Below are positions 26,701-32,837 of a DNA stretch of 64,000 nt, in pieces. The notes below the pieces were generated by a model. The model did no database searches, had not been told where the DNA came from, and was given only the letters and a program-made list of their open reading frames with translations. This stretch comes from Methanofollis liminatans DSM 4140 (GTDB lineage Archaea; Halobacteriota; Methanomicrobia; Methanomicrobiales; Methanofollaceae), in contig NZ_CM001555.1 of NCBI RefSeq assembly GCF_000275865.1, positions 2,411,101 to 2,475,100 of the forward strand, given 5' to 3'. The first letter of the stretch is position 1. Each line of letters begins with the position of its first letter. Both the position numbers and the translations under genes were made by a program.

Positions 26701-28187
26701 GGTGGCTGGGTTACGATAATCTGACCACTATATACATATATATCACTCAGATTATCACGACCGACCCATAATGACACAATATACCAATCAGGTATCATGA
26801 AAGTGTAGTTCAGGTTCTGCTCGTCAGTTGTGTACGACCATTCGGGATCATCATAGCGTGCCAGGCTCCACTCCCATGTGTCGGGGGGTGCAAGACCACC
26901 GGTGGAGGTGTCAGTAAACTGTACGGTAAGGGGGGCAGCACCCTCGGTGGTGTTCATGGTGAAGTTCGCTTTGACCCAGTCAAGGACGGTTATGTAACCA
27001 TTTTTCGTTGTTGTGTTACTGCTGATTTCGTTCTCAACAGTTAGTGACACATTGTAGACGCCGGGTACGGTATAGATGGAGAATGGATGCTGTTCTTCTG
27101 AAAAATTGCCATCCCCAAAGTCCCATGACCATGAAGTGGGCGACCCACGGGATATATCAGTAAAATTCACCCTAAGAGGGAAATCCCCTTCTGTTGGCTC
27201 TCCGGTGAAGTTGGCAAACGGAAGCGATGAGAACTTCTGGATGCGGTGATAATCCCTCTGTGCCTCGCCGTCTGCCACATAGACATATCCGCCGCTATCC
27301 ACTGCAACGCCCTTTGGATACTGAAACTCCCCATCTCCTGAGCCACGGTATCCCCATTTGGTGATGAAGGTACCGTTAGAATCAAATTTCTGGACACGGT
27401 ACAGCAGGCCGGATCCCGTATAATATTGCCCTTCCGCAACGAAGAGATTGCCCTGATCGTCTACCGCAGCACCGCTTGGTGGGTAGGTAAACTGGCCGTT
27501 GCCCATGCCTTCCGAACCCCATTTGGTGATGAAGGTGCCATTCGCATCAAACTTCTGAATACGATAATTCTCATCACCAACATACACACTGTCATTCTTT
27601 CCTATTGCAATAGCCATGGGAAATCTGAACTGTCCATCGCCTGCACCCTGATTTCCCCATTGTGTAACGAAGGTGCCTGTAGAATCAAACTTCTGGACAC
27701 GATGATTGACGGTATCTGTCACATAGATATTGCTGGCATTGTCCACCGCAATGCCCCCGGGACTCTCGAACTGGCCTTCACCTGAACCCTTGGTACCCCA
27801 TGTGGCAATGTAGGTGCCATCTCCATCGAACTTCTGGACGCGGTTATTTGTCTGTTCCACGACATAGACATAGCCTTCACCATCCACTGCGACGCCCCTG
27901 GGATACGAAAATTGACCGGCGCCGGTGCCCGGGGCACCCCATTTTGTGATAAAATCACCGGTGTTGCTGAATTTTTGTATCCTGTTATTTCCCGGATCTG
28001 CTACATAGACATCGCCTCCGGGATCCACCGCAATTCCCTCCGGCCTGATAAACTGCGCGTCGCCAGAGCCATATGAGCCCCATTTTGTGACAAATTCATA
28101 TGATTCAGCGGCCTGCACCCCGGCGATGATATAGGTGCAGAGGATAAGCACTGTAAAGATATTTACCATAGATCTCTTTCTCATCAT
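20718..28187 (-). CDS. Giant secreted NHL/PKD-repeat protein with dockerin-like C-terminus
   Basis: The 2489-residue extracellular protein has a signal peptide (VNIFTVLILCTYIIAGVQA). Domain order by residue: NHL beta-propeller repeats about 27-325; eight PKD domains about 325-1010; NHL repeats about 1011-1292; one PKD; a long NHL block about 1379-1974; one PKD; an unassigned beta-rich region about 2060-2330; an eleventh PKD; and a dockerin-like EF-hand segment from about 2415 (GDANNDGEVNQADTLRVL). NHL units follow GSYGSGDGQF..GIAVD..GNVYVADxxNxRIQKF; PKD units carry WDFGDG. The DNA repeats make recombination-driven length variation likely. Role is unknown: adhesion or cell-surface assembly is inference. 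GAGAGG precedes the ATG. Confidence 0.93.
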   Translation of the reverse strand: MMRKRSMVNIFTVLILCTYIIAGVQAAESYEFVTKWGSYGSGDAQFIRPEGIAVDPGGDVYVADPGNNRIQKFSNTGDFITKWGAPGTGAGQFSYPRGVAVDGEGYVYVVEQTNNRVQKFDGDGTYIATWGTKGSGEGQFESPGGIAVDNASNIYVTDTVNHRVQKFDSTGTFVTQWGNQGAGDGQFRFPMAIAIGKNDSVYVGDENYRIQKFDANGTFITKWGSEGMGNGQFTYPPSGAAVDDQGNLFVAEGQYYTGSGLLYRVQKFDSNGTFITKWGYRGSGDGEFQYPKGVAVDSGGYVYVADGEAQRDYHRIQKFSSLPFANFTGEPTEGDFPLRVNFTDISRGSPTSWSWDFGDGNFSEEQHPFSIYTVPGVYNVSLTVENEISSNTTTKNGYITVLDWVKANFTMNTTEGAAPLTVQFTDTSTGGLAPPDTWEWSLARYDDPEWSYTTDEQNLNYTFMIPDWYIVSLWVGRDNLSDIYVYSGQIIVTQPPPVTNFIGYPTVGSAPLTVRFNDTSAGNATQWFWDFGDGNTSTLQHPTKTYEIPGLYTISLNATNDGGSNSSTKESYINVTNFPVIPVSDFIGTPTSGRKPLAVQFTDLSTGGPTEWFWEFGDGTTSTERTPQKTYTTVGTYTVSLNATNVDGSSTKIQESYISVTDTPTPPVANFTGTPANGTAPLTVQFNDTSTGVPTEWFWEFGDGTNSTSQNPQKTYTTLGTYTVSLSATNADGSSTKTRENYITVTDDPVSPVANFTGTPTTGRAPLTVQYTDLSTGEPTEWFWQFGDGTNSIEQNPLKTYTTLGTYTVSLNATNADGSSTKTRENYITVTDDPVPPVANFTGTPTNGTAPLTVQFTDLSTGGPAQWLWDFGDGTNSTDQNPQKTYTTAGTYTVSLNATNADGSSTKTRENYITVTDEPASPGANFSGTPKIGIAPLTVQFTDLSTREPTQWFWEFGDGTNSTDQNPKKTYTTIGTYTVSLNATNAQGSSTVTKVNYINATDVPTPANFRFISEWGSRGTADGEFTYPDGIVRDTAGNIYVVDYGNDRIQKFNRTGSFITKWGSSGYSEDGEFNMPHGIAVDSDSNVYVTDTWNSRIQKFDSTGTFIAKWGSYGTGDGQFDFPQGITIDADGSIYVADNANQRIQKFDSNGTFITKWGSGGTGDGEFDRPHGIVVDADGNVFVSDAGNNNIQKFTSTGTFITKWGTAGSGDGQFNVPRGIAVDSRGNVFVADSLNHRIQIFDTNGTFLTEFGSYGTGEGEFNEPWDTLVDNAGNVYVTDARNHRIQIFEPIPEGMPFTSFTALPTAGTAPLTVTFTDESTGEPTEWQWTFGDGTISHEQNPKKTYMIPGFYTVSLTATNAVGSDTNTKNDYITVSPLAEDYEFVMKWGSYGDGRLLGPMGIGVDAAGNVCVADSNNLRIQKFDRNGTFSTKWGSPGSGDGEFGCDYDSYSENGPHGVVMDAAGNVYVADLYNNRIQKFDANGTFITKWGSYGSGDGEFSDPRGITVDSAGYLYVSDYWNNRIQKFDSSGTFITKFVFSQGSGDGQFGLGPDSVAVDRAGNLYVTDPINSRIQKFDNSGTFIAAWGSYGAGIGQFRSPTGIAVDADSNVYVADSLNNRIQKFSSTGTFLTSWGLRGTGDGEFEEPRGIVVDAESHVYVTDHYNNRIQKFDSSGTFITTWGSEPPGDSEFSYPKGVAVDDAGNVYVADTNNHRIQKFDANGTFITTWGHEESPSLPGELPVIEANGNFSFPKGVAIDGEGFVYVADSGNNRIQKFDANGTFITKWGGWPVGYGDGQFSGLRGIAVDEDGFIYVADAEEYVIARIQKFDSNGTFITKWGSYGTGAGEFMDPQGVATDPFGNVYVTDGYGGRIQKFDISGTFIATWVSDDKGVGQLLSPSCIATDDAGNVYVTSFDLYTASSDIRKFTGNGIFITTWGVSGSGDGEFSGLLGVAVNGDGLVYAADEYNNRIQVFRSYTPATPPVAAFIANVTSGSAPLAVQFTDTSTGNPASWVWNFGDGNTSTVQNPSHIYTMEGTFNVSLNVSNAGGSDTITKVHLITISAPVPEARFDLNRNFAASTENDTFVPGAYPSFQTYRLHAENLDEKVYLGNLTYVAGVANITSVEYDDYATWNSTYAEWNFPSEYVIGPQSAFDTRADTSFAEFRSFTHTLTRNCSQVTFTAPGIQETNITLVLDDLDFESVFVGFASAKDHNMTTEIINSSFMTNAPLSTPLLTDGSYHLKLDKSALVIGTEYYFRFDTTIIPNGTAVMHKPIAYVWEGQNNGSADLGVTNKAEIPASMLPADASEFSVQTNTSCNWGVVWQDNLLSILKGMSIRVTLPAAANFTAEPLQGYTPLTVQFTDTSTGNVTSWFWNFGDGANSTEQNPVHVYTAPGSYSVALSINGGEDTFTDPGYIRVTSGVLLGDANNDGEVNQADTLRVLKEVVGLLDPPEKNTDDFERTDVHWNGAVEVGDAMFIAQYNVGLRDAWFRVIE

Positions 28188-28516
28188 AATCGATTGCCTC
28201 TCTGAAATAGTGTTAGAAGATGTATGTTCGGACCGGACAGAAACGGATGAAGCATATTAAATATATTTTATCAAGGTATATCAAAATTTATAATTTCGTA
28301 TCGCTTTGTAAAAGGCGACAATCTTATTACTATGAGTACAATAGCCAAAGAACAAGGAATGAGACTGTAAATGCCCATTAAAACAATTCAGATGGTGTAA
28401 ATCATTCCTCCTGCATTCCCGGTAACCCATAACGTGTTCAAAAATTTCTCGTCCCATCATCTTTAAAATCTCAAATCGCTCTTCTCCATCGAAGCGAAAG
28501 TTTTTTTATTATCGTT
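28188..28516. other. AT-rich intergenic region upstream of the giant surface gene
   Basis: No gene is visible in about 330 bases. It holds the TATA region of the surface-protein gene and, at 28425-28434, an ACCCATAACG half-site repeated in the 28-base dyad at 28513-28540. A T8 run at 28501-28508 lies just before that dyad. Confidence 0.5.
28256..28270 (-). promoter_or_regulatory. TATA region ahead of the giant surface-protein gene
   Basis: The minus strand reads AAAATATATTTAATATGC across this stretch, about 75 bases upstream of the ATG at 28187. It is the best archaeal TATA match in the upstream region and would start transcription near 28235. Confidence 0.4.
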
Positions 28517-28540
28517 ATGTGTCATATACGACCCATAACG
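28513..28540. repeat. 28-bp dyad element, copy 1 (CGTTATG-N14-CATAACG)
   Basis: CGTTATG at 28513-28519 pairs with CATAACG at 28534-28540 across 14 bases. A second element with the same spacing lies at 29169-29196 in the same orientation and shares the 12 bases ATCGTTATGTGT. The pair brackets a transposase relic and a small membrane gene, so it may mark a decayed mobile unit or a shared regulatory site. Confidence 0.5.
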
Positions 28541-28743
28541 GGGAGCAAACCCACGGTGGCTGCAATTGTCTATCAAACAGATAAGCGATCCGGGATCACC
28601 TATGCCTATCAATCTGTATCATACCGGGATAAGGAGAAGAAACAATCTCGTGCCCGGCGAACCCTGATCGGTCGAGTCGATAAAGAGTCAGGAGAGATCC
28701 TCACCCTCCGAACCACCGTTTCCCCGACCCGAAGGAGCGCTTT
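28517..28743 (+). pseudogene. 5' relic of an IS transposase
   Basis: The frame reads AAIVYQTDKRSGITYAYQSV, then SYRDKEKKQSRARRTLIGRVD and KESGEI, which resembles the N-terminus of archaeal DDE transposases starting VYQTDKRSGITYAYE. The rest of the transposase is missing: the frame runs on to 28957, but beyond about 28743 it is antisense to a convincing small membrane gene. Only some 65 codons survive, so the element is dead. It stands beside short inverted repeats that could be remnants of its ends. Family assignment is from memory of the motif. Confidence 0.6.
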
Positions 28744-29058
28744 TCAGGCGGGGAGCTTCGTCTCGATGATCCCTTCGATGAAATCGGTTCCGGCATATCC
28801 TGCTGCAATCAGGCCCAGGAGAAACTCACGATCGATCTCCATTCCGACCAGGAATACAGCGGCGAAGCTGCCCGCGATTGCACCGATTACAAGACTGAAG
28901 AGGAGTCGATTCAGATCGAACCATTCCTTCATCTCTTCGTTCTTCATCGCTGCCTGATCCGATCTCTTCTTGATTCCGACAACTGCCCTGGTCCCCTGTC
29001 CGACTGCACCCAGTAGGGCACCCAGAACCACATACAGCACTGCGGTAGTAACATCCAT
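28744..29058 (-). CDS. Small membrane protein of unknown function
   Basis: The 104-residue protein has a first hydrophobic segment at about 5-25 (TAVLYVVLGALLGAVGQG), a basic/acidic cytosolic loop (KKRSDQAAMKNEEMKEWFD), then two hydrophobic stretches (LFSLVIGAIAGSFAAVFLVG and FLLGLIAAGYAGTDFIEG). Short three-segment proteins of this kind occur on archaeal viruses and plasmids, and the ending GYAGTDFIEGI recalls such proteins, but I cannot name a family. It lies between the two 28-base dyads and next to a transposase relic, consistent with mobile DNA. Confidence 0.6.
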   Translation of the reverse strand: MDVTTAVLYVVLGALLGAVGQGTRAVVGIKKRSDQAAMKNEEMKEWFDLNRLLFSLVIGAIAGSFAAVFLVGMEIDREFLLGLIAAGYAGTDFIEGIIETKLPA

Positions 29059-29476
29059 GTACCCTGTATTCCCGGAGACACGTAACGATGAGGAGAAAAA
29101 TGGGGCACAATATTCGTTTTATTGCAATTTAGTTGATATATTTTCGGTATTTTGGAAATGCCCAATATCGTTATGTGTTGTACTTGACACCTAACGAGCG
29201 CAAATATATCCATCAATGAAATTTGTCCCGTTTATAATTTAAGTCGAAATTCAGCCATTTTGAATATGGCTCGTTATGAATTTGCGGGAATGTAGGATGT
29301 ACATCACCCCGGATGAGTTCACGCCAGCATTATCCTAAAAATGTTATCACTCGCATTCGCTGATTCCACAGGGAGAGTCCTGGCGAAATCGGATGCAGAG
29401 CACCAGAGATCCATATCTCCGCCCCTAAGAGAAGACTTATCTGCTGCAACGGGAATCAGTCCGGCGGTGATGTTCT
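29059..29476. other. Intergenic region with second CGTTATG dyad
   Basis: About 420 bases without a supportable gene. It holds the 28-base dyad at 29169-29196, a further CGTTATG half-site at 29272-29278 and AT-rich DNA around 29200-29250 that may carry a promoter for the metallophosphoesterase downstream. Confidence 0.5.
29169..29196. repeat. 28-bp dyad element, copy 2 (CGTTATG-N14-CCTAACG)
   Basis: This has the same length, spacing and orientation as the element at 28513-28540, with one mismatch in the right arm. The preceding bases extend the shared block to ATCGTTATGTGT. Confidence 0.5.
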
Positions 29477-30316
29477 GTGATTGTTGCGGTTTCAGACGTG
29501 CACCTGGGCCATAAGGACGAGGGAAAACAGGAGCGGTTTCTCGAGTTCCTGGACCGGTGCGATACCGGGGAGATCGACCACCTGGTACTGCTCGGCGACA
29601 TCTTCGACTTCTGGCGGCGGAGCAACGGACTGATCTTCTTCTGCGGGGGGAGGAAGAAAGAAGATCCTCAGGAGCAGGCCACCGTGGAACGGCTGGTAAA
29701 TACCAACTGCAAAATTCTCGCGAAACTCTCCGGGCTGCAGGTGAAGAATCTCCACTATGTCGTTGGGAACCACGACTACTACATCCACCGCCTGCAGAAG
29801 AGAAATCCGGCCACCTATCCGTTCCCTGTCTCAAAGACCCTGCGACTGGAGGACGACGGAAAGGGGTACTTCTTCACGCACGGCTACGACATGGACGTCT
29901 ACGCCACGATGGAGTCTCTGATGAGCATCGACCAGTACGAAACATTGAGCGAGAGCCTTTGTTTCCTGACCGATAAATCGGGATGGCTTGCAGACCGCCT
30001 GTGGGGGGTATCGGAGGTCATCGAGGATCTGAAATACCGTATCAGATCGATGCAGAAGCCACCGGCCGAGAGAGAAACAGAGATGGATCTCATCACGCGG
30101 TTTGCGCAGTCCCGCGCCGCCCACCTCTTCCTCGGGATGCACCCGATGGACAGTCTCATCTACGGGCACACCCATGTCCCTGGCTGCAAAAAGATGGACT
30201 GCGGAGCCTATGTGGCAAACACGGGGTGCTGGAGCGGGAGCGATCAGGGCTGGTATGTCAGGATATCAGAGGGTACGGTGGAGGCGCTGAATTTCAAAGG
30301 AGAAAATGTTGTTTAA
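29477..30316 (+). CDS. Calcineurin-like metallophosphoesterase (LpxH-like)
   Basis: The 279-residue binuclear-metal phosphoesterase has a complete set of ligand motifs in order: SDVHLG, LLGDIFDFW, VGNHDYY, FTHGYD and YGHTHVP. The arrangement resembles UDP-2,3-diacylglucosamine hydrolase (LpxH), but archaea have no lipid A, so the substrate is unknown. The start is GTG 29477 (MIVAVSDVHLG), with CGGTGATG about 8 bases upstream. It stands alone, with gene-free DNA on both sides, inside the putative tRNA-Val island. Confidence 0.9.
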   Translation: MIVAVSDVHLGHKDEGKQERFLEFLDRCDTGEIDHLVLLGDIFDFWRRSNGLIFFCGGRKKEDPQEQATVERLVNTNCKILAKLSGLQVKNLHYVVGNHDYYIHRLQKRNPATYPFPVSKTLRLEDDGKGYFFTHGYDMDVYATMESLMSIDQYETLSESLCFLTDKSGWLADRLWGVSEVIEDLKYRIRSMQKPPAERETEMDLITRFAQSRAAHLFLGMHPMDSLIYGHTHVPGCKKMDCGAYVANTGCWSGSDQGWYVRISEGTVEALNFKGENVV

Positions 30317-30441
30317 CCGGGCTCCCCCACCAGCCGCCCGGCCCTTGTCGCAGACAGTGCAGCGCCCGAGATCGCTCGTCACCCCCACGTACCTGCTGTG
30401 GTCCGGCACGCTGGAGAGGGACACCGGCCAGGTTTGTACTT

Positions 30442-30480
30442 TTGCACCGGGTTGCACCCCTTTGCACTTGCCGGGTGCAA
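30442..30480. repeat. TTGCAC site cluster 1
   Basis: Three direct TTGCAC copies start 10 bases apart at 30442, 30452 and 30462; the last forms a 19-base dyad with GTGCAA at 30475 (TTGCAC-N7-GTGCAA). The spacing places all direct copies on one face of the helix. Confidence 0.6.
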
Positions 30481-30644
30481 CTAAACGGACACGCAATAAG
30501 ACTTTGATTTGAAATCAAACCCCTTTCTCCCCAATCATCCCCGGATGTGCACTCAAATGCAGATCGCACACACACGCACCCACAGCCGCGGGATCATCAG
30601 GGGTGGCGTGTGCGTCCCAATTTCTGTGCAATATACTATTATGA

Positions 30645-30662
30645 GAGAGAGAATTCTCTCTC
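30645..30662. repeat. 18-bp perfect palindrome GAGAGAGAATTCTCTCTC
   Basis: A perfect palindrome centred on GAATTC sits in the AT-rich middle of the region between the two TTGCAC clusters, with ATATACTATTATG just to the left and TATAGAATATTC to the right. It could extrude as a hairpin or bind a dimeric protein. Confidence 0.6.
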
Positions 30663-30709
30663 CTCTCTATAGAATATTCATTCCAACCTCGTTCCTCCGC
30701 TTTTGTAGT

Positions 30710-30758
30710 TTGCACTTTTCCAGTGCAACTCCGGTGCAAACGAGGTGCAAACGTGCAA
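30710..30758. repeat. TTGCAC site cluster 2 (mirror image of cluster 1)
   Basis: A TTGCAC-N7-GTGCAA dyad at 30710-30728, identical in spacing to that of cluster 1, is followed by direct GTGCAA copies at 30734, 30745 and 30753. The extra half-sites lie on the opposite side of the dyad from those of cluster 1, so the two clusters face each other as mirror images. Confidence 0.6.
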
Positions 30759-30859
30759 TCATCAGGCGGGTCGAGATCGATCCGGCTCCTACCCCCCCAC
30801 TCCACCGGCGGTATGCTCCCGCGCACCGGGAAAAGAACATCTATGTATGAGATACCCCG

Positions 30860-31360
30860 TCACACCACTTCGAGCACGTTCCCGACCACAGACTCCAGAC
30901 CCTCACCCGAAGAGGCGACGGTGAGATCGGCATACCGCTCATAGAGCGGAACCCGCTCGTCGTACATCCCGCGGAGGCTCTGGCCAGGGAGGAGGACGAT
31001 CCCCCGGGTCGTAATGTTCTTGAGCCTCCGTTCCATCTCGTCGTACGAGATCTCCAGGTACACGACCATCCCTCCGGCTTTCAGGTGCGCCATCGCAGCC
31101 TCGCTGCAGACCACGCTCCCGCCCGTCGCGATCACCGCATGCTCCGCGTGGAGGGAGAGGACCGTCTCCTCCTCGATCCGCCCGAACGCATCAGGCCCGT
31201 CCTCGTCGAGGATCGCCTGCAGCATCCTCCCGGTCCGCTCCTGGATCAGGATATCGGTATCGATGAACCGCATACCGAGGGACTTTGCAAGGATGACGCC
31301 CACAGTGCTCTTCCCCGCACCGGGCATCCCGATGAGGATGATGTTTTTGTGGTGATGCAT
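30860..31360 (-). CDS. aroK: Shikimate kinase, bacterial P-loop type (AroK-like)
   Basis: The 166-residue P-loop kinase has GMPGAGKST at 11-19, the shikimate-binding RFIDTD at 31-36, ATGGSVV with its Gly pair, and a lid/adenine region SLRGMYDERVPLYERYAD with the expected arginines. Size and motifs match bacterial AroK, which phosphorylates shikimate at O3 in the chorismate pathway. Most euryarchaea use an unrelated GHMP-type shikimate kinase, so this gene is either an acquired copy or a paralogue with another small-molecule substrate. It is a single-gene unit. Confidence 0.85.
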   Translation of the reverse strand: MHHHKNIILIGMPGAGKSTVGVILAKSLGMRFIDTDILIQERTGRMLQAILDEDGPDAFGRIEEETVLSLHAEHAVIATGGSVVCSEAAMAHLKAGGMVVYLEISYDEMERRLKNITTRGIVLLPGQSLRGMYDERVPLYERYADLTVASSGEGLESVVGNVLEVV

Positions 31361-31568
31361 ACCGCTCTCCCGTGACCCGATGGACAGAGGGGTCCTTTAT
31401 TGGTACCTAGATGGGATTTCGGTGGAGATGAAGGTTGTTTGACAAAAGGTGCAACCGCCCGGTGTTATCCCGGTCACACTCATAACCGGTAATGGATGTC
31501 GGGCGGCGTCACGACCCTGCAAAGCGGAAGTTATTTTACCCGCATCGAAGAACGGCGTTTGATCGAGC

Positions 31569-31799
31569 ATGAATGCGAAAGGAGTTGTTGGAGCACTTCT
31601 CGGCGCTTTTATAGGTTTTCTCGGCCTGTTGTGGTTTCTGCAGGGCACGGGAATTCTTCGGATGCGTCCGATATTATGCATCGCGAACTGCGAAGAGGTC
31701 GTCGGCCCATCCCTAACCTGGGCGGCGGTTGGAGCGGTTGCTCTCATCATCGGGGCCATCGTCGTTGCCGTCAGCGTGAGGCGCGGCGGAGCGCCCTGA
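31569..31799 (+). CDS. Small two-segment membrane protein
   Basis: A 76-residue protein with a hydrophobic segment at about 6-26 (VVGALLGAFIGFLGLLWFL), a short external loop with two cysteines (ILCIANCEEVVG), and a second segment at about 50-70 (WAAVGAVALIIGAIVVAV) before a basic tail. The pattern GLLWFLQGTGILRMRPIxCxANCE recurs in small archaeal membrane proteins of unknown function. The start at 31569 (MNAKGVVGALLG) lacks a strong Shine-Dalgarno. An overlapping longer frame (31496-31951) is judged a shadow. Confidence 0.65.
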   Translation: MNAKGVVGALLGAFIGFLGLLWFLQGTGILRMRPILCIANCEEVVGPSLTWAAVGAVALIIGAIVVAVSVRRGGAP

Positions 31800-32126
31800 G
31801 ACGCAAGCGGATCGAAATATCGGGATGCAATAGAAAGGCCAGGATTTTAATTCTCGGTCATAGCCTGATGCTCCCGGCCGGTTCGAGGCATCTCATCCGG
31901 GTCTATAAACGAAGAGATCAGCGGGGCGAAGCGCCGGTCTCCTCCCCATGACGCCCACCTGTGGCGATGCATACGTTGCGGCGGACCTGATGACCCGCTC
32001 CCAGGAGGAGGGAAACCGAATTCATACGCTCGGAACCATTATGCAACAGGATCGCCGTTCGGTTTTCCGCCGGAACCGTTGAATACCACGGAACCGGTTA
32101 AGTCACCCCTCGACCCATAATACCGC
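31800..32126. other. Intergenic region before the methyltransferase gene
   Basis: About 330 bases. A 44-codon frame at about 31949-32083 has no recognisable features. ATAAT-type elements just before 32127 may serve the methyltransferase. I see nothing else. Confidence 0.4.
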
Positions 32127-32717
32127 ATGGATATCTTCGACTCGGTCTACCGGAGCACGCCACCCTGGGACATCGGCCGCCCCCAGAAGGAGTTCGTCGA
32201 ACTGGCCCGGGCAGGAGAGATCACGGGTTCCGTCCTGGACATCGGATGTGGAACGGGGGATCACGTCCTCTTTTTTGCAGGCGAGGGGCACGAGGTGCTC
32301 GGGATCGACACCGCCTCCCTGGCGATCCGAAAGGCCCGGGAGAAGGCTGCAAAAAGAGGACTCCAGGCGCAGTTTCTCGTCGGAAATGCACTGGAACTCT
32401 CCGTCCTCAACAGAACGTTCGATACCGTCATCGATTCGGGGCTCTTCCACACCCTCTCCGATGAAGATCGGCCGGCCCTCGCGGAGAGCCTCGCGGCCGT
32501 CCTCGCACCCGGCGGGAGATACTTCCTGCTATGCTTCAACGAGCAGAACCCCGGCGAATACCCTCTGCCGAGGAGGATCACGCAAGATGAGATACGGGGT
32601 ACCTTCCGGGACGGGTGGGTCATCAATTACATCAGGCCGGCGGTCTTTGAGAACAGCATCCGGGCCGACGGGCACCATGCCTGGCTTGCGTCGATATCGA
32701 GAACGATGCAGGGTTGA
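32127..32717 (+). CDS. Class I SAM-dependent methyltransferase
   Basis: The 196-residue cytosolic enzyme has motif I VLDIGCGTGDH, the acidic residue of motif II in EVLGIDTAS, then FDTVIDSGLFHTLSDEDR and the post-motif LAPGGRYFLLCFNE. The opening WDIGRPQKEFVELA resembles the thiopurine-methyltransferase-like group of small-molecule methyltransferases. The substrate is unknown. The start at 32127 agrees with family N-termini. Confidence 0.88.
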   Translation: MDIFDSVYRSTPPWDIGRPQKEFVELARAGEITGSVLDIGCGTGDHVLFFAGEGHEVLGIDTASLAIRKAREKAAKRGLQAQFLVGNALELSVLNRTFDTVIDSGLFHTLSDEDRPALAESLAAVLAPGGRYFLLCFNEQNPGEYPLPRRITQDEIRGTFRDGWVINYIRPAVFENSIRADGHHAWLASISRTMQG

Positions 32718-32837
32718 CAGGGGCGGAACTGCTGGCGAACCTCCCTATTCTCCGCCCCTATTTTCCCCTGTAGCCGCACACGCTCGCCGGTGCCGGGGAA
32801 GAAAACCTATGTATGGGGGATATGCTTCTACTGTGAC

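Larger units (their letters stand above)
30317..30859. other. Gene-free region with mirrored TTGCAC/GTGCAA site clusters
   Basis: No gene is supportable here. The region holds ten copies of TTGCAC or its complement: cluster 1 at 30442, 30452, 30462 and 30475, a single site at 30626, and cluster 2 at 30710, 30723, 30734, 30745 and 30753. Between the clusters lie an AT-rich stretch and an 18-base palindrome. The layout suggests an organised protein-binding locus such as a replication or partition site; see the findings. Confidence 0.65.

Noticed and set aside
31949..32083. 44-codon frame before the methyltransferase gene
   Set aside because: No ribosome site, no recognisable motif and short; not enough support to call a gene.
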